Shown: positions 24,413 through 33,216 of the stretch, piece by piece
Layout: the number at the start of each line of letters is the position of its first letter
Numbering within the stretch: the stretch's first letter is position 1
Source: DAOQVR01 sp035341665
GTDB taxonomy: Bacteria > Chloroflexota > Anaerolineae > JAAYZQ01
DNA: 64,000 nt
Reading direction: 5' to 3'
NCBI GenBank assembly: GCA_035341665.1
Contig: DAOQVR010000003.1
Location: forward strand, 62,001-126,000
Position numbers and translations under genes: made by a program
Notes under the pieces: model-generated
The model's input: only the letters and a program-made list of their open reading frames with translations
The model's database searches: none
What the model was told of the DNA's origin: nothing

Positions 24413-25555
24413 CTAGTGCTCTGCCACCTGGCTGAAGGAACCATCTGGGTTGGCCACAAACACGGTGACCTTGAAGCCCTCGTTGGCGAAGTTGGTCGGG
24501 CAGATCGGCTCGCCATCTTTGACGACGATCAGCCTGTTGCCGGCACGGGCGGTGACAAAGAGCCGCTTGTTGATGCCCTCGATCAGAATTCCCTCCTGCG
24601 GCACATAGGCATCGATCGCATAGGCGCGCGAGAAGAACTCGGGCCATCCCTTGGAGAAGATCAGGATCTTGTTCCACCCGCCGTCACCTGAAGAGGTCGT
24701 CGCGAAGACATGGCCGGAAGTGCCAATGCTGGCATTGACGGCCACCATGCGCAGCGGTGCCGGCTCCCCATTGGGCATGCGCCGTATCTCGGCCCATCCG
24801 AGAAAGGCATTCGTGCTGGCGTTCACCACGGCGATCCGGAACGTGTCTATGGTGGCGACATAGACCAGCTTGCGGACAGTGTCGACCGCGATGCCATAGG
24901 GACCGGCGCTGAAGATGTCGATGGAGGTGACGGCACCCGAGCTGCTGATGGCTGCGATCCGACCTGAGCCATGTAGGGAGACGAAGGCCTTGTTGAGGCC
25001 GGTGTCGATCGCGATGTTGGCCGGCTGGCTCCCGACGGTTACGGTCTTTTCGACCGTGTTGGTCGCGCCGTTAATGATGGATACCGTGCCGCTGCCGTAG
25101 TTTGCCACATAGATCTTGTTGCTGACGTTGTTGGCGGCGATCCCATCGGGTAGGCTGCCGACCCAAATATCCTTGACAAAGGTGTAGTTGCTGGCACGAA
25201 TCACGCGAACCTTGTTCGCGTTGCGGTCGGCGACGTAGATGTAGCCATTCTTTGAGTTGTACGCAACTCCGTTCGGACCGTCCCCTACGTAGACCGTCTT
25301 GATGACTGCGTACGTTGTGCTGTCCAGAATCGACAGTGTATCGCTGTCGTGGTTCGCGACGTAGATGCGTTTCGCACCCAGGTTGATGGCGATCCCATGT
25401 GGAGAGGCGCCGACGCCAGCCCTTGCGAGCTCAGCCGGATAGCAGGCATCAATTCCGGACTGGCTTGCTTGAACACCGGTGACCCCTGTTCCCACGAGCA
25501 GCGCAAACAGGATCAACAGGCTGCCGTAGCGGACAATACTCTTTCTCGCCTTCAT
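24413..25555 (-). CDS. Exported YVTN-type beta-propeller protein
   Basis: The 380-residue protein has a signal peptide (KARKSIVRYG then a hydrophobic stretch, probable cleavage near VQAS). Repeated blades follow of the form KRIYVANHDSDTLSI, GYIYVADRNANKVRV and NKIYVANYGSGTVSI, typical of YVTN or lactonase-like seven-bladed propellers. The C-terminal part is less regular and carries two cysteines. No catalytic residues can be assigned, so a binding or surface role is more likely than an enzyme. ATG at 25555 follows GGGGGAG. It has its own promoter (25641-25669) and terminator and is divergent from trmD. Confidence 0.82.
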   Translation of the reverse strand: MKARKSIVRYGSLLILFALLVGTGVTGVQASQSGIDACYPAELARAGVGASPHGIAINLGAKRIYVANHDSDTLSILDSTTYAVIKTVYVGDGPNGVAYNSKNGYIYVADRNANKVRVIRASNYTFVKDIWVGSLPDGIAANNVSNKIYVANYGSGTVSIINGATNTVEKTVTVGSQPANIAIDTGLNKAFVSLHGSGRIAAISSSGAVTSIDIFSAGPYGIAVDTVRKLVYVATIDTFRIAVVNASTNAFLGWAEIRRMPNGEPAPLRMVAVNASIGTSGHVFATTSSGDGGWNKILIFSKGWPEFFSRAYAIDAYVPQEGILIEGINKRLFVTARAGNRLIVVKDGEPICPTNFANEGFKVTVFVANPDGSFSQVAEH

Positions 25556-25640
25556 AGTCTCCCCCTTTCTCTCTCGACACATCCGGCAGGCATGGCAGCC
25601 ATGTCTGCCCATGAGACGCTGTACGTCCTGTCCCGGTTCC

Positions 25641-25669
25641 ACTATACCACAAAACGGTCCCAATGGCAA
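25641..25669 (-). promoter_or_regulatory. Sigma70-type promoter for the beta-propeller gene
   Basis: Minus-strand TTGCCA, 17 bases, TATAGT, with a leader of about 80 bases. Confidence 0.7.
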
Positions 25670-25708
25670 CCGCTGCGCTGCCGCGTCGCGGCAGGCCAGC
25701 AGAGCTCT

Positions 25709-25736
25709 TTGATGCCGGCCGATCGTGTGGTAGAAT
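25709..25736 (+). promoter_or_regulatory. Candidate promoter for trmD
   Basis: Plus-strand TTGATG and TAGAAT are separated by 16 bases, about 50 bases before the trmD start. Confidence 0.55.
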
Positions 25737-25785
25737 ACGGACGGCCGCGCAAGGGCCCAGAATGGATTGAGACACGAGAGCAGCT

Positions 25786-26571
25786 ATGCACTTTGACATC
25801 CTCACGCTTTTTCCCGGCCTGTTTGCGGGCGTCTTTGACGAGTCGATCCTTCGACGTGCGCGCGAGTCGGGGTTGCTGACCGTGTCCATCCACAACATCA
25901 GGGACTATGCCCTGGGCCGCCACCAGGTTACGGATGACACACCCTACGGCGGAGGGGGCGGCATGATCATGAAGCCGGAGCCCATCGTCGCCGCAGCCGA
26001 GGCCGTCCTGGGGGATGAGGCAGGCCGGGTGCCAGTGATCCTCCTCACGCCGAGCGGAAGGACCTTCACACAAGCTGTGGCGCGCGTGATGGCGCGCAGG
26101 CCGAGGCTGGTACTGATCTGCGGGCGTTACGAGGGGATCGACGAGCGCGTGCAGCAGTGCCTTGCCGCAGACGAGATATCGGTGGGCGACTTTGTCCTGG
26201 CCGGTGGCGAAATCCCCGCAATGGCCATCGTCGAGGCCGTCACTCGTCTGATCCCCGGCGTCCTCGGCGAGCCCTCGGCGCCCTTCGAGGACTCGCACGC
26301 AGAGGGGCTCCTCGAGTACCCGCACTATACCCGCCCGGCCGAGTTCCGCGGCCTGTCCGTCCCGCCGGTGCTTCTCTCGGGGCACCACGCCGAGATCGTG
26401 CGCTGGCGCAGGCAGGAGTCGCTGCGACGCACGTGGCAGCGCCGGCGCGACCTGCTTGCCCACGCCACGCTGACGGCTCAGGATCGCGCCTTCCTGCGCG
26501 ATTTGGCCGCGCAGCCGGTCAACATCTCAGACGACGTACCCTGCGAAAAGGCCGGGCCGCGAGAGGCATAG
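25786..26571 (+). CDS. trmD: tRNA (guanine37-N1)-methyltransferase
   Basis: The 261-residue protein shows the knot-fold signatures of TrmD: LTLFPGLF at the start, DDTPYGGGGGMIMKPEP, ICGRYEGIDERV and SVGDFVLAGGEIPAM. It methylates guanosine 37 next to the anticodon, which prevents +1 frameshifting. Length is normal. In many bacteria trmD sits with rpsP, rimM and rplS; here none of these is adjacent, and it is divergent from the beta-propeller gene with its own promoter. Confidence 0.96.
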   Translation: MHFDILTLFPGLFAGVFDESILRRARESGLLTVSIHNIRDYALGRHQVTDDTPYGGGGGMIMKPEPIVAAAEAVLGDEAGRVPVILLTPSGRTFTQAVARVMARRPRLVLICGRYEGIDERVQQCLAADEISVGDFVLAGGEIPAMAIVEAVTRLIPGVLGEPSAPFEDSHAEGLLEYPHYTRPAEFRGLSVPPVLLSGHHAEIVRWRRQESLRRTWQRRRDLLAHATLTAQDRAFLRDLAAQPVNISDDVPCEKAGPREA

Positions 26572-26618
26572 GGAGGTACCCAAGTCGTCCCCCGTCTCTA
26601 CGAATCTCACCGGTTAAG

Positions 26619-26647
26619 TTGCATTTCTCGTTGATTTGTGCTACTAT
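26619..26647 (+). promoter_or_regulatory. Sigma70-type promoter for the LCP-family gene
   Basis: Plus-strand TTGCAT, 17 bases, TACTAT. It excludes start codons before about 26654 and supports the ATG at 26729. Confidence 0.68.
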
Positions 26648-26728
26648 GCAGTTGTTTCCTATTCTGTTGCGCCTCAGCGACCAGGCACGCAGGAGGTTGG
26701 CACGAGCCCAAGGACGAGCGAGAAGCAG

Positions 26729-28414
26729 ATGCGAGCGGGCAGCAGACCAGACCGTATGCTGACGATCTTGGTCGCTGCCGCGATTCTGCTGGTTTCGGCA
26801 GCCGCAGCCCTCGGCTATGATTTGCTGAGGGCAGATGGAGCGGGCCCGGCCCAAGACAAGCCAGCGAGCTCACAGCCGGTGGCTGTCAGCCTGGCAGAAG
26901 CCGACCCGCCTGCCCCGATCGACGTCGGGCAGGAGAGCACGCCTGCCCCAACACCGGAACCCCTCCCCTCCGCCACGCCAACCGAGGCCCAGGCAGGCGA
27001 GGAAGTACCGCCCGCATGCATTCCCCCGGATGACTGGACCATCTATGTCGTGCAGCCGGGCAACAACCTCTATTCGCTGGGAGAGCGTTTTGGGACCGAC
27101 GTCGAAACGCTGATGCGGATCAATTGCCTCAACACGACGACCATCTTTATCGATCAGAGGCTGTACGTTCCCGGGCCGGTGATGGCGATGGCAACCCCTA
27201 CTCCCTTTCCGACGGTGTCCCTCACAGGCACCGCGCTGGCGGGCGCCTCTGAGCTCGCCGGGGAAAGCGCGCCTGCGAATGCGGCGCCGGCCGCTGCGAC
27301 GAGGGTCCCCGGTGCGCTGAACGTCAACATTCCAGAGCGGAACCTCAACATCGTGCTGCTGGGCTCCGACAAGCGGCCGAACAGCGGAGCCTGGCGCACA
27401 GACAGCATGATCGTCGTGTCGGTGGATCTTGAGAGTGAGCTCGTCCGCCTGTTGTCCATACCTCGCGACCTGTGGGTCTACATCCCGGGCCACGGCTACA
27501 ACCGCATCAACACGGCAGACCTCTGGGGTGAGTTGGCCCAAAAGGGAGGTGGGCCGGAACGCGTCAAGCGGACCATCTACTACAACCTGGGCATTCCCAT
27601 CCACTATTACATGCGCGTGGACTTTAAGGGGTTCATGAAGATCATCGACACAGTCGGAGGCGTAGACATCGATGTGGAATGCCCGCTGCCCGACATCCAG
27701 CTGACGGCCGGGATGCACCATATGAGCGGCCAGGAGGCACTGCGCTACTCGCGCTCGCGATACAGCACCAACGATTTCGACCGGGGGCGCCGGCAGCGAA
27801 AGGTGCTGATGGCACTCTGGGAGCAGGCGCTGACCCTCGACCTGATCCCGAAGATACCGACCTTGTGGAAGCAGCTCTCGGCCAACTACCAGACCGATCT
27901 GCCACTCAGCCAGGTGATCAACCTGGCCTACGTGGGAGCACGGCTGAAGCCGCAGAGGATCCTAAACCGTGCGATCGGTTCGGGGCAAGTACAGTCGTGG
28001 ATCACGCCGGAGGGGGCAGCCGTGCTGCTTCCCCAGCCCGAGAAGATCCGAGCGCTGCTCGAGAGCTACTACAACAACGTCGCAGCCCAGAGTCTCGACA
28101 CGGCGGAGAAGGTGCGGGTGCAGGTTCTCAACGGATCGCAGAGAAAGGACGCACAGGAGCTCGCAGCGGCTGCCCTGCGTTGGGGAGGATTCCAGGTGAC
28201 AGGGACGGGGGTGGCACCAAACACGAACCAGTCCGCCTCCCAGATCTTGTGCTACTCGGGCAACCTCGAGGCCGCCGGCGATGCAGCCGCCATGCTTGGT
28301 CTGTCTCCCGCGGCGATCCAGGACATGACCAACACCGAGAGCCCGCCCGGCGCTGCGCCGACGGCCGACATCCAGATCATCCTCGGCCGCGATTACGATG
28401 CCTGCCGGCGATAG
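26729..28414 (+). CDS. LytR-CpsA-Psr (LCP) family protein with a LysM domain
   Basis: The 561-residue protein has one N-terminal membrane helix (about residues 10-33). A Pro/Ala-rich spacer follows, then a LysM-like module (WTIYVVQPGNNLYSL..., about 103-148), a second spacer, an LCP domain (about 205-375) and a C-terminal LytR_C domain (about 455-560). The LCP domain has GSDKRPNSGAWRTDSMIV, SIPRDLWV and the arginine-rich SRSRYSTNDFDRGRRQRKV. LCP enzymes attach glycopolymers to peptidoglycan outside the cell. The added LysM would help anchor it on the wall. It is followed 62 bp later by a lipoprotein gene in the same direction. Confidence 0.87.
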   Translation: MRAGSRPDRMLTILVAAAILLVSAAAALGYDLLRADGAGPAQDKPASSQPVAVSLAEADPPAPIDVGQESTPAPTPEPLPSATPTEAQAGEEVPPACIPPDDWTIYVVQPGNNLYSLGERFGTDVETLMRINCLNTTTIFIDQRLYVPGPVMAMATPTPFPTVSLTGTALAGASELAGESAPANAAPAAATRVPGALNVNIPERNLNIVLLGSDKRPNSGAWRTDSMIVVSVDLESELVRLLSIPRDLWVYIPGHGYNRINTADLWGELAQKGGGPERVKRTIYYNLGIPIHYYMRVDFKGFMKIIDTVGGVDIDVECPLPDIQLTAGMHHMSGQEALRYSRSRYSTNDFDRGRRQRKVLMALWEQALTLDLIPKIPTLWKQLSANYQTDLPLSQVINLAYVGARLKPQRILNRAIGSGQVQSWITPEGAAVLLPQPEKIRALLESYYNNVAAQSLDTAEKVRVQVLNGSQRKDAQELAAAALRWGGFQVTGTGVAPNTNQSASQILCYSGNLEAAGDAAAMLGLSPAAIQDMTNTESPPGAAPTADIQIILGRDYDACRR

Positions 28415-28476
28415 GCCGACCGGAGGTGCGGGCGGACCGTCGGTATCGTGTCCGCTAGAGAAGGAGGCACGGAGCG

Positions 28477-29490
28477 ATGAAAAAGCACACGCTTCGCAGC
28501 GCAGCAGACCCGCTGCCCACCAAGCCGCGGCCTGCCATCATGGCGTTTTGGGCCTTGGTGCTGCTGTTGTCGGCGCCCATGCTTGCCTGCAGCGTGCAGC
28601 TGCGCAACCCGACTCCCGACGCGAACGCGACCGCCCTGGCCCTGGCGCAGCTATGGAGCACGCAGACCGCCCTGGCAGGACCCGAGCAGCCAGTGCAGCC
28701 ATCCCAAACCCCAAGCCTGACTCCAGCGGGTGCAATGCCGCCCGATACAGCGACCGCGAGCCCCACGGCAGCTGCGGCGACCGAATCGTGGACGGCTACG
28801 CCGACGGCTGCCGCCACCTCCAGCGCAACCCCGACGCCGACACACTCCCTGACCCCAACGCCAACTACCGCGCCAAGCGCAACGCCGACCCGCACGCCGA
28901 CCCGAACCCCCACGCGGACTCCAACCCGCACTGCCACGCCGCCGCCCAGCGCGACGGCTACGCAGCCGGCGTGCGCGGTCCCGGTGAATGTAGAGCTCGC
29001 TCCCGCCTGGGAGCGAGCCAAGTTGGGGTGCCCGACCGCCATCTCGGCTGTCGTCTGGGCAGCGTGGGAGCCCTTCCAGCACGGGGCCATGCTGTGGCGC
29101 AGTGACAACGACTGGGCGTACGTGTTCCACTGGCAGGGCGGGAACAATCCAATCGCAGGGGACTGGATCACCGGTGGCGATGGATGGCGCTGGGACGGGA
29201 TCACGACGCCTCCGCCTTTGGATCCACCTCCAGGCCTCTTCGAGCCGGTGCGGGGCTTTGGCTTCGTTTGGTGGTACATGCTTGGGGGACAGGGCAGCGC
29301 GCTCGGCTGGGCCACGGACCAAGAGAAGGGGTTTTGCGCGAACCTTCAGCCCTTTGAGAGTGGCTTCATTTTCCGCTCGAGCAGTGTCCCGCAGTGCCAG
29401 GATGCCTCAGGAACATGGTGGTCACCGGCTCCGGGGCTTCCCCCGGTGTTGCAGAGCGTTGCCCAGGATGGGAGCTGGAGGCGGTACTAG
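28477..29490 (+). CDS. Lipoprotein with Thr/Pro-rich linker and aromatic C-terminal domain
   Basis: The 337-residue protein has a signal sequence ending in SAPMLAC (lipid Cys38). A long Thr/Ala/Pro linker includes PTRT repeats coded by 12-bp units near 28887-28940. A C-terminal domain of about 170 residues (from ELAPAWERAKLGCPT) is rich in Trp and Gly. The pattern WERAKLGCPT...FQHGAMLW and a RGFGFVWWY...ALGWAT segment resembles domains found on Chloroflexota surface proteins, but the function is unknown. ATG follows GAAGGAGG. It is probably cotranscribed with the LCP gene. Confidence 0.8.
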   Translation: MKKHTLRSAADPLPTKPRPAIMAFWALVLLLSAPMLACSVQLRNPTPDANATALALAQLWSTQTALAGPEQPVQPSQTPSLTPAGAMPPDTATASPTAAAATESWTATPTAAATSSATPTPTHSLTPTPTTAPSATPTRTPTRTPTRTPTRTATPPPSATATQPACAVPVNVELAPAWERAKLGCPTAISAVVWAAWEPFQHGAMLWRSDNDWAYVFHWQGGNNPIAGDWITGGDGWRWDGITTPPPLDPPPGLFEPVRGFGFVWWYMLGGQGSALGWATDQEKGFCANLQPFESGFIFRSSSVPQCQDASGTWWSPAPGLPPVLQSVAQDGSWRRY

Positions 29491-29550
29491 CAGCCCGTCC
29501 AGAACTTGACCACGTGCCGGTGCCGGGTTCTGGGCAGGTGCCGAGCGCCG

Positions 29551-30030
29551 TCAGCCTGCCCGAGTGGCCGATCTGCCTGGCGGTTCCAGGCGGTAGCGGC
29601 ATTTCTGGCGCTCGCCCTGCCGGTACATTTCGCTATCAGCCGGTAGGTCCACGATCTCAACCAGAACCCCGCCGGCCAACTCACAGGTGCGGCGTGAGGC
29701 GAAGTTATCGGGGTTGCAGGTGATCCAGACTGGGCTGAGCCGGTGCCAGCTTGCGAGAGGCAGGAGAAGGCAGACGGACCGCGCTGCATAGTGGTGCCCG
29801 CGGTGGAGCGGCTCGACTCCATATCCGATGTGGCCGGCATAGAGGAGTATGTGGTCGCTGTTGCCCACGCGCAGCTCAATGGCGCCCAGCTCCTCCCCAT
29901 CCCGCACACGGGTCATGAGAAAGCGGTAGGCCGGCACTTTCCCCTGGGCGGGATCGCCCCAATACCTCTCGTAGAGCACGAGCTCTAGATCCCCATCGAC
30001 CAAGCGCCCCGGATCGTGGAATCTGAACAC
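29551..30030 (-). CDS. GNAT-family N-acetyltransferase
   Basis: The protein (159 residues from GTG 30030) has the GNAT fold signatures: GYGVEPLHRGHHYAARSVCLLLPLA, the acetyl-CoA binding region, and a following ITCNPDNFASRRTCELAG. The substrate is unknown. The frame is open further upstream to 30123, which would overlap the acyltransferase gene by 50 bp; no ribosome binding site supports either start clearly. It lies after the acyltransferase gene and is convergent with the lipoprotein gene. Confidence 0.75.
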   Translation of the reverse strand: MFRFHDPGRLVDGDLELVLYERYWGDPAQGKVPAYRFLMTRVRDGEELGAIELRVGNSDHILLYAGHIGYGVEPLHRGHHYAARSVCLLLPLASWHRLSPVWITCNPDNFASRRTCELAGGVLVEIVDLPADSEMYRQGERQKCRYRLEPPGRSATRAG

Positions 30031-30073
30031 GCTACGGAACCAGGCTATCGCGGTGGGAGAGGCCGCCGGCGGC

Positions 30074-31018
30074 TCACAGGCCGGCCTCGGCCGTGGGGGA
30101 GCCCAACTCGCCCCCGGCCGCAAAGGCTATGCGCGCCATGTGAGCATCCAGAACAGACCTGGCATGCTCGATGAGGGCAGGCATGATCGATCGGGAGCCA
30201 TCCTCCTGGAGCTGGGCAGCCGTGACGGGTTCCCCAAAGGTGACATCTGGGACGATTGGCTCGCTGCGGCGCAGGAGCGCCTGCCGGATGACCATGAGGA
30301 ACTCGGCCAGGAGCTGCTTCTCGCGGCTGCCACGCCGCCGGCGCACCAGGGGATGCCGCAGCCAGCTCGGAGTCAATACTCCGCTGATGATTGTGACCAG
30401 GAGCTTGGCATCCGGCACGCGGCGCAGAAGCAGCTCCAGGCTAGGCGACCAGCCCCCTAGGTCCTCGCGCGCACCCGGCAGAATCGCGGGGTCGGGCTCG
30501 ACATGGCCCCCCGGCATGATAAGCACCGAGCCGCCCTTCTCCATGTGCCGGATTGCCTCGCGCACGGGCCGCATCCTCTCGCCCTCACCCGGGCGGGGGA
30601 CGAAGATGACGTGCCTCTCGCCGCACCGGAAGCGCCTGAAGATCGGTTGGCCTGTGGCGAACACCTTGATGTCACCGCGGGGCATCTCCGCCAGGGCAGC
30701 CAGGCCATCCACAGCGCCCGGGTGATTGCAGGCGAAGATGACGGGGCCCTGAGGCGGCACTCTCTCGACTCCCTGGGAGCGAACCCCCGCCACCATGCGA
30801 GACAGGAAGGTACGTGCGCCTTCTTGGGTCCCCTTCTCGACGACTAGCCGATCGAAGTCGGCGAGCCACTCGGCAAAGCGCTGGGCCGGAAGATGCACGA
30901 GGGGTGCAATCACCTGGCGCGCGACACCTCTTGGCGAGAAGCCGAGGGCGACCGCTATCTCGTCGGTGAGGTCGCGTCTCAGAAGGTCGATGAACTCGGC
31001 AGATGCTGACTTGGTCAT
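30074..31018 (-). CDS. PlsC-type acyltransferase
   Basis: The 314-residue protein has the acyltransferase HX4D motif in CNHPGAVDGLA, and a second block with RHMEKGGSVLIMPGGHVEPDP where the glycerol-phosphate binding region (usually FPEGTRS-like) lies. No strong membrane helix is seen. It probably acylates a lysophospholipid or similar acceptor at the membrane. The ATG at 31018 follows GGTGGG. The promoter is at 31036-31063 and is divergent from the GTPase gene. Confidence 0.78.
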   Translation of the reverse strand: MTKSASAEFIDLLRRDLTDEIAVALGFSPRGVARQVIAPLVHLPAQRFAEWLADFDRLVVEKGTQEGARTFLSRMVAGVRSQGVERVPPQGPVIFACNHPGAVDGLAALAEMPRGDIKVFATGQPIFRRFRCGERHVIFVPRPGEGERMRPVREAIRHMEKGGSVLIMPGGHVEPDPAILPGAREDLGGWSPSLELLLRRVPDAKLLVTIISGVLTPSWLRHPLVRRRRGSREKQLLAEFLMVIRQALLRRSEPIVPDVTFGEPVTAAQLQEDGSRSIMPALIEHARSVLDAHMARIAFAAGGELGSPTAEAGL

Positions 31019-31035
31019 GTTTCCCACCCGGGCCG

Positions 31036-31063
31036 ATTATAGCCAGCCAGTGGTCCAAGTCAA
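31036..31063 (-). promoter_or_regulatory. Sigma70-type promoter for the acyltransferase gene
   Basis: Minus-strand TTGACT, 16 bases, TATAAT, with only about 10 bases of leader before the ATG at 31018. Confidence 0.75.
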
Positions 31064-31125
31064 GTGAGCCGCAGCAGGGGGTGGGGCGGGCGCGAGGACT
31101 GCGAGCACGCCGCTGTGGCTTGGGG

Positions 31126-31154
31126 TTGACGCTCGCCTACCCGCTGGCTATAAT
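31126..31154 (+). promoter_or_regulatory. Sigma70-type promoter for the TGS GTPase gene
   Basis: Plus-strand TTGACG, 17 bases, TATAAT. Transcription would start near 31161, only about 13 bases before the ATG at 31174. Confidence 0.8.
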
Positions 31155-31173
31155 GGCCGCGAAGAACCGTGCG

Positions 31174-32160
31174 ATGCCGACCAACCTGCCTCCAGATTAC
31201 TTTGCGCTTGAGAGACGCTTCCGTCTGGCCGAATCGACCGAGGAGAGAATAGCCCTCCTTGAGGAGATGATGGGCTCGATCCCCAAGCACAAGGGGACTG
31301 ACCACCTGCGCGCCGACCTCCGCCGCAAGCTCTCCAGGCTCAAGCAAGAGTCCGAATCGAAGAAGGGCGCCGGCCGCCATGCCTCGAGCTTTCACATCGC
31401 CCCGGAAGGGGCAGGGCAAGCCGTTCTCGTGGGGGTCACGAATGTGGGCAAGTCGGCCCTCCTGCGGGCGCTAACCAACGCCGAGCCGGAGGTATCGGAC
31501 GGCCTCTTCACGACATGGGAGCCGATGCCCGGCATGATGCAGTTCGACGAAATCCAGATCCAGCTTATCGACACACCCCCGCTCAATCCCGACTTTGTTG
31601 AGCCGAGCCTCTTTGACCTGGTGCGGAGGGTAGGCGTTGTCCTGCTGGTAGTAGACCTCCAAGCAGATCCGCTGCGGCAGCTTGCGGAGGCGGACGCGCT
31701 CATCGAGGGGCACCGGCTGGCGCCCCGGCACCGGGCGGGACGCTATCCCGAAGAGAACCGCGTGGTCTACAAGCCGTTCCTGGTGCTGGCGAACAAATGC
31801 GACGGTGAGGAGTTGGACGAGGAGTATGCCATCTTCAGTGAGCTGCTGGACGAGCCATGGCCCGTGCTGGCGGTGTCGGCAGAGACAGGCAGGAACCTGG
31901 GTTTGCTGAAGAAGGAGGTGTTCGAGTCGCTCGAAGTCGTCCGGATCTATTCGAAGGCACCCGGTAAGGAACCTGACCGGAAGGCGCCCTTTGTCCTTCC
32001 TCGGGGGAGTACGGTCGAGCAGCTCGCAAGCCGGATCCACCGTGACTTTTACGAGCGCCTCAAGCAGGCCCGCGTTTGGGGAAGTGCCGAGTTCGAGGGG
32101 CAGCTCGTGGGCCGCGATTATGTCTTGCATGACAGGGACATTGTCGAGCTACGCGCGTAG
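31174..32160 (+). CDS. TGS-domain GTPase of the OBG/DRG type
   Basis: The 328-residue protein has a helical N-terminal region, then a G domain with GVTNVGKSA (residues 87-95), DTPPL, NKCD (207-210) and VSAETG. A C-terminal TGS domain (about 265-328) contains the PFVLPRGSTVEQLASRIH segment. DRG-like GTPases bind RNA or ribosomes. The start after the promoter leaves a very short leader, so initiation may be nearly leaderless; the in-frame ATG at 31153 lies inside the -10 box and is rejected. A lipoprotein gene follows after 30 bp. Confidence 0.85.
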   Translation: MPTNLPPDYFALERRFRLAESTEERIALLEEMMGSIPKHKGTDHLRADLRRKLSRLKQESESKKGAGRHASSFHIAPEGAGQAVLVGVTNVGKSALLRALTNAEPEVSDGLFTTWEPMPGMMQFDEIQIQLIDTPPLNPDFVEPSLFDLVRRVGVVLLVVDLQADPLRQLAEADALIEGHRLAPRHRAGRYPEENRVVYKPFLVLANKCDGEELDEEYAIFSELLDEPWPVLAVSAETGRNLGLLKKEVFESLEVVRIYSKAPGKEPDRKAPFVLPRGSTVEQLASRIHRDFYERLKQARVWGSAEFEGQLVGRDYVLHDRDIVELRA

Positions 32161-32190
32161 GACGATTCTCGCAACTACACAGGAGGAACC

Positions 32191-32745
32191 ATGAGAAAGC
32201 ACTTTGCCTTGGCTGTGCTGCTGGCTGCAGCCACGATGCTGGCTGCATGCGGTGCGGCCGGAGCGACGCCCACGCCGACGCCCGTGACGATTTCTGCGCC
32301 CTTTGGCGGATTCAAGGTCGTGTCGCCGGTGGCCCTAGCCGAGACCTCGAAAGCCGTCGAGACCAACATCGGTACCCTGGAGGTGACTACCTTCCAGGGT
32401 AAGAGCGGCAACTTTACGTACTCGGTTGTGTACGCCGACTATCCCGCCAAGTATGCCGCAGTGGACACAGCCTCTTTCCTAGCGGCCATCCGCGACGAGC
32501 AGGTAGTAGCTCTGGGAGGTGCGCTTGTGTCTGAGGGCAGGCTGGAGTTGACCGGTGTGGAAGGCCGCGAGATTCAGATCAGCGCCGAGCTAGAGGACGG
32601 GGTTGAGGCAATCCACCGGAGCCGGCTCTACTGGCTGCCGACACGGCTGTACCAGGTGTCGGTCTTGGCGCCGCAGGAGCGAATCAACGAGGCGGCCGTT
32701 GTCGACTTTCTCGAGTCGTTCGAACTGACGGACCGGGCCTACTAG
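32191..32745 (+). CDS. Small lipoprotein of unknown function
   Basis: The 184-residue protein has a signal ending in TMLAAC (Cys20), a short Thr/Pro linker, and a domain of about 150 residues with FTYSVVYADYP and RSRLYWLPTRLYQVSV. The layout resembles exported proteins that measure or bind at the surface, but no family is recognised. A good AGGAGG precedes the ATG. It is 30 bp after the GTPase gene. Confidence 0.7.
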   Translation: MRKHFALAVLLAAATMLAACGAAGATPTPTPVTISAPFGGFKVVSPVALAETSKAVETNIGTLEVTTFQGKSGNFTYSVVYADYPAKYAAVDTASFLAAIRDEQVVALGGALVSEGRLELTGVEGREIQISAELEDGVEAIHRSRLYWLPTRLYQVSVLAPQERINEAAVVDFLESFELTDRAY

Positions 32746-32812
32746 CGGCCGCCGTGGATGGGCACTACGCTCGGACCGAACGCCACAGGGTCTTCCTCGT
32801 CCCTGGTTACGC

Positions 32813-33181
32813 CTAATCCAGGAATGGCTCGACCTGGACAGCTTGCGGCCCGCGGGAGGTATCCATCACCTCAAAGAGCACTGCCTGTCCTTCCTGCAGG
32901 GCGGACAGAGGCTGGTCCGGCGCAAGCAGCAGGCCGTCTCTGTGGACAAAGATGTCCTTGCCCGAGTCATCGGTGAGGAAGCCATAGCCCTTTTCGGGGC
33001 TAAACCACTTGATCCGCCCGTGCAGCTTGCCACGAAAGCGGACGCGCTGGGTGCAGGCGGCGCACTGGGTGGGAAGTGGCTGCCCCTCCTCAGCGGAGTG
33101 TCTCTGCTTCTCGACGGTCAGAATGAACTGCTTTCCGCACTCAGGGCAGGTAAGCTGAGTGTCGCGAAACGTGGTTGCCAT
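32813..33181 (-). CDS. Zinc-ribbon plus cold-shock-domain protein
   Basis: The 122-residue protein has an N-terminal zinc ribbon (Cys12, Cys15, Cys40, Cys43) and a C-terminal cold-shock domain (about residues 54-122) with GRIKWFSPEKGYGFLT and DIFVH, the two RNA-binding motifs. It is longer than the usual 70-residue Csp because of the zinc ribbon. A role as RNA chaperone or nucleic-acid binding regulator is likely. ATG follows AAGGAGA. It lies 35 bp downstream of the gyrase gene. Confidence 0.87.
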   Translation of the reverse strand: MATTFRDTQLTCPECGKQFILTVEKQRHSAEEGQPLPTQCAACTQRVRFRGKLHGRIKWFSPEKGYGFLTDDSGKDIFVHRDGLLLAPDQPLSALQEGQAVLFEVMDTSRGPQAVQVEPFLD

Positions 33182-33216
33182 GCCGGTCTCCTTGGATAGC
33201 GGTGGTCGTGTGCGCC

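Noticed and set aside
29487..29909. Alternative minus-strand frame near the GNAT gene
   Set aside because: Its product is Ser/Ala/Arg-rich without motifs, whereas the other frame has clear GNAT signatures.
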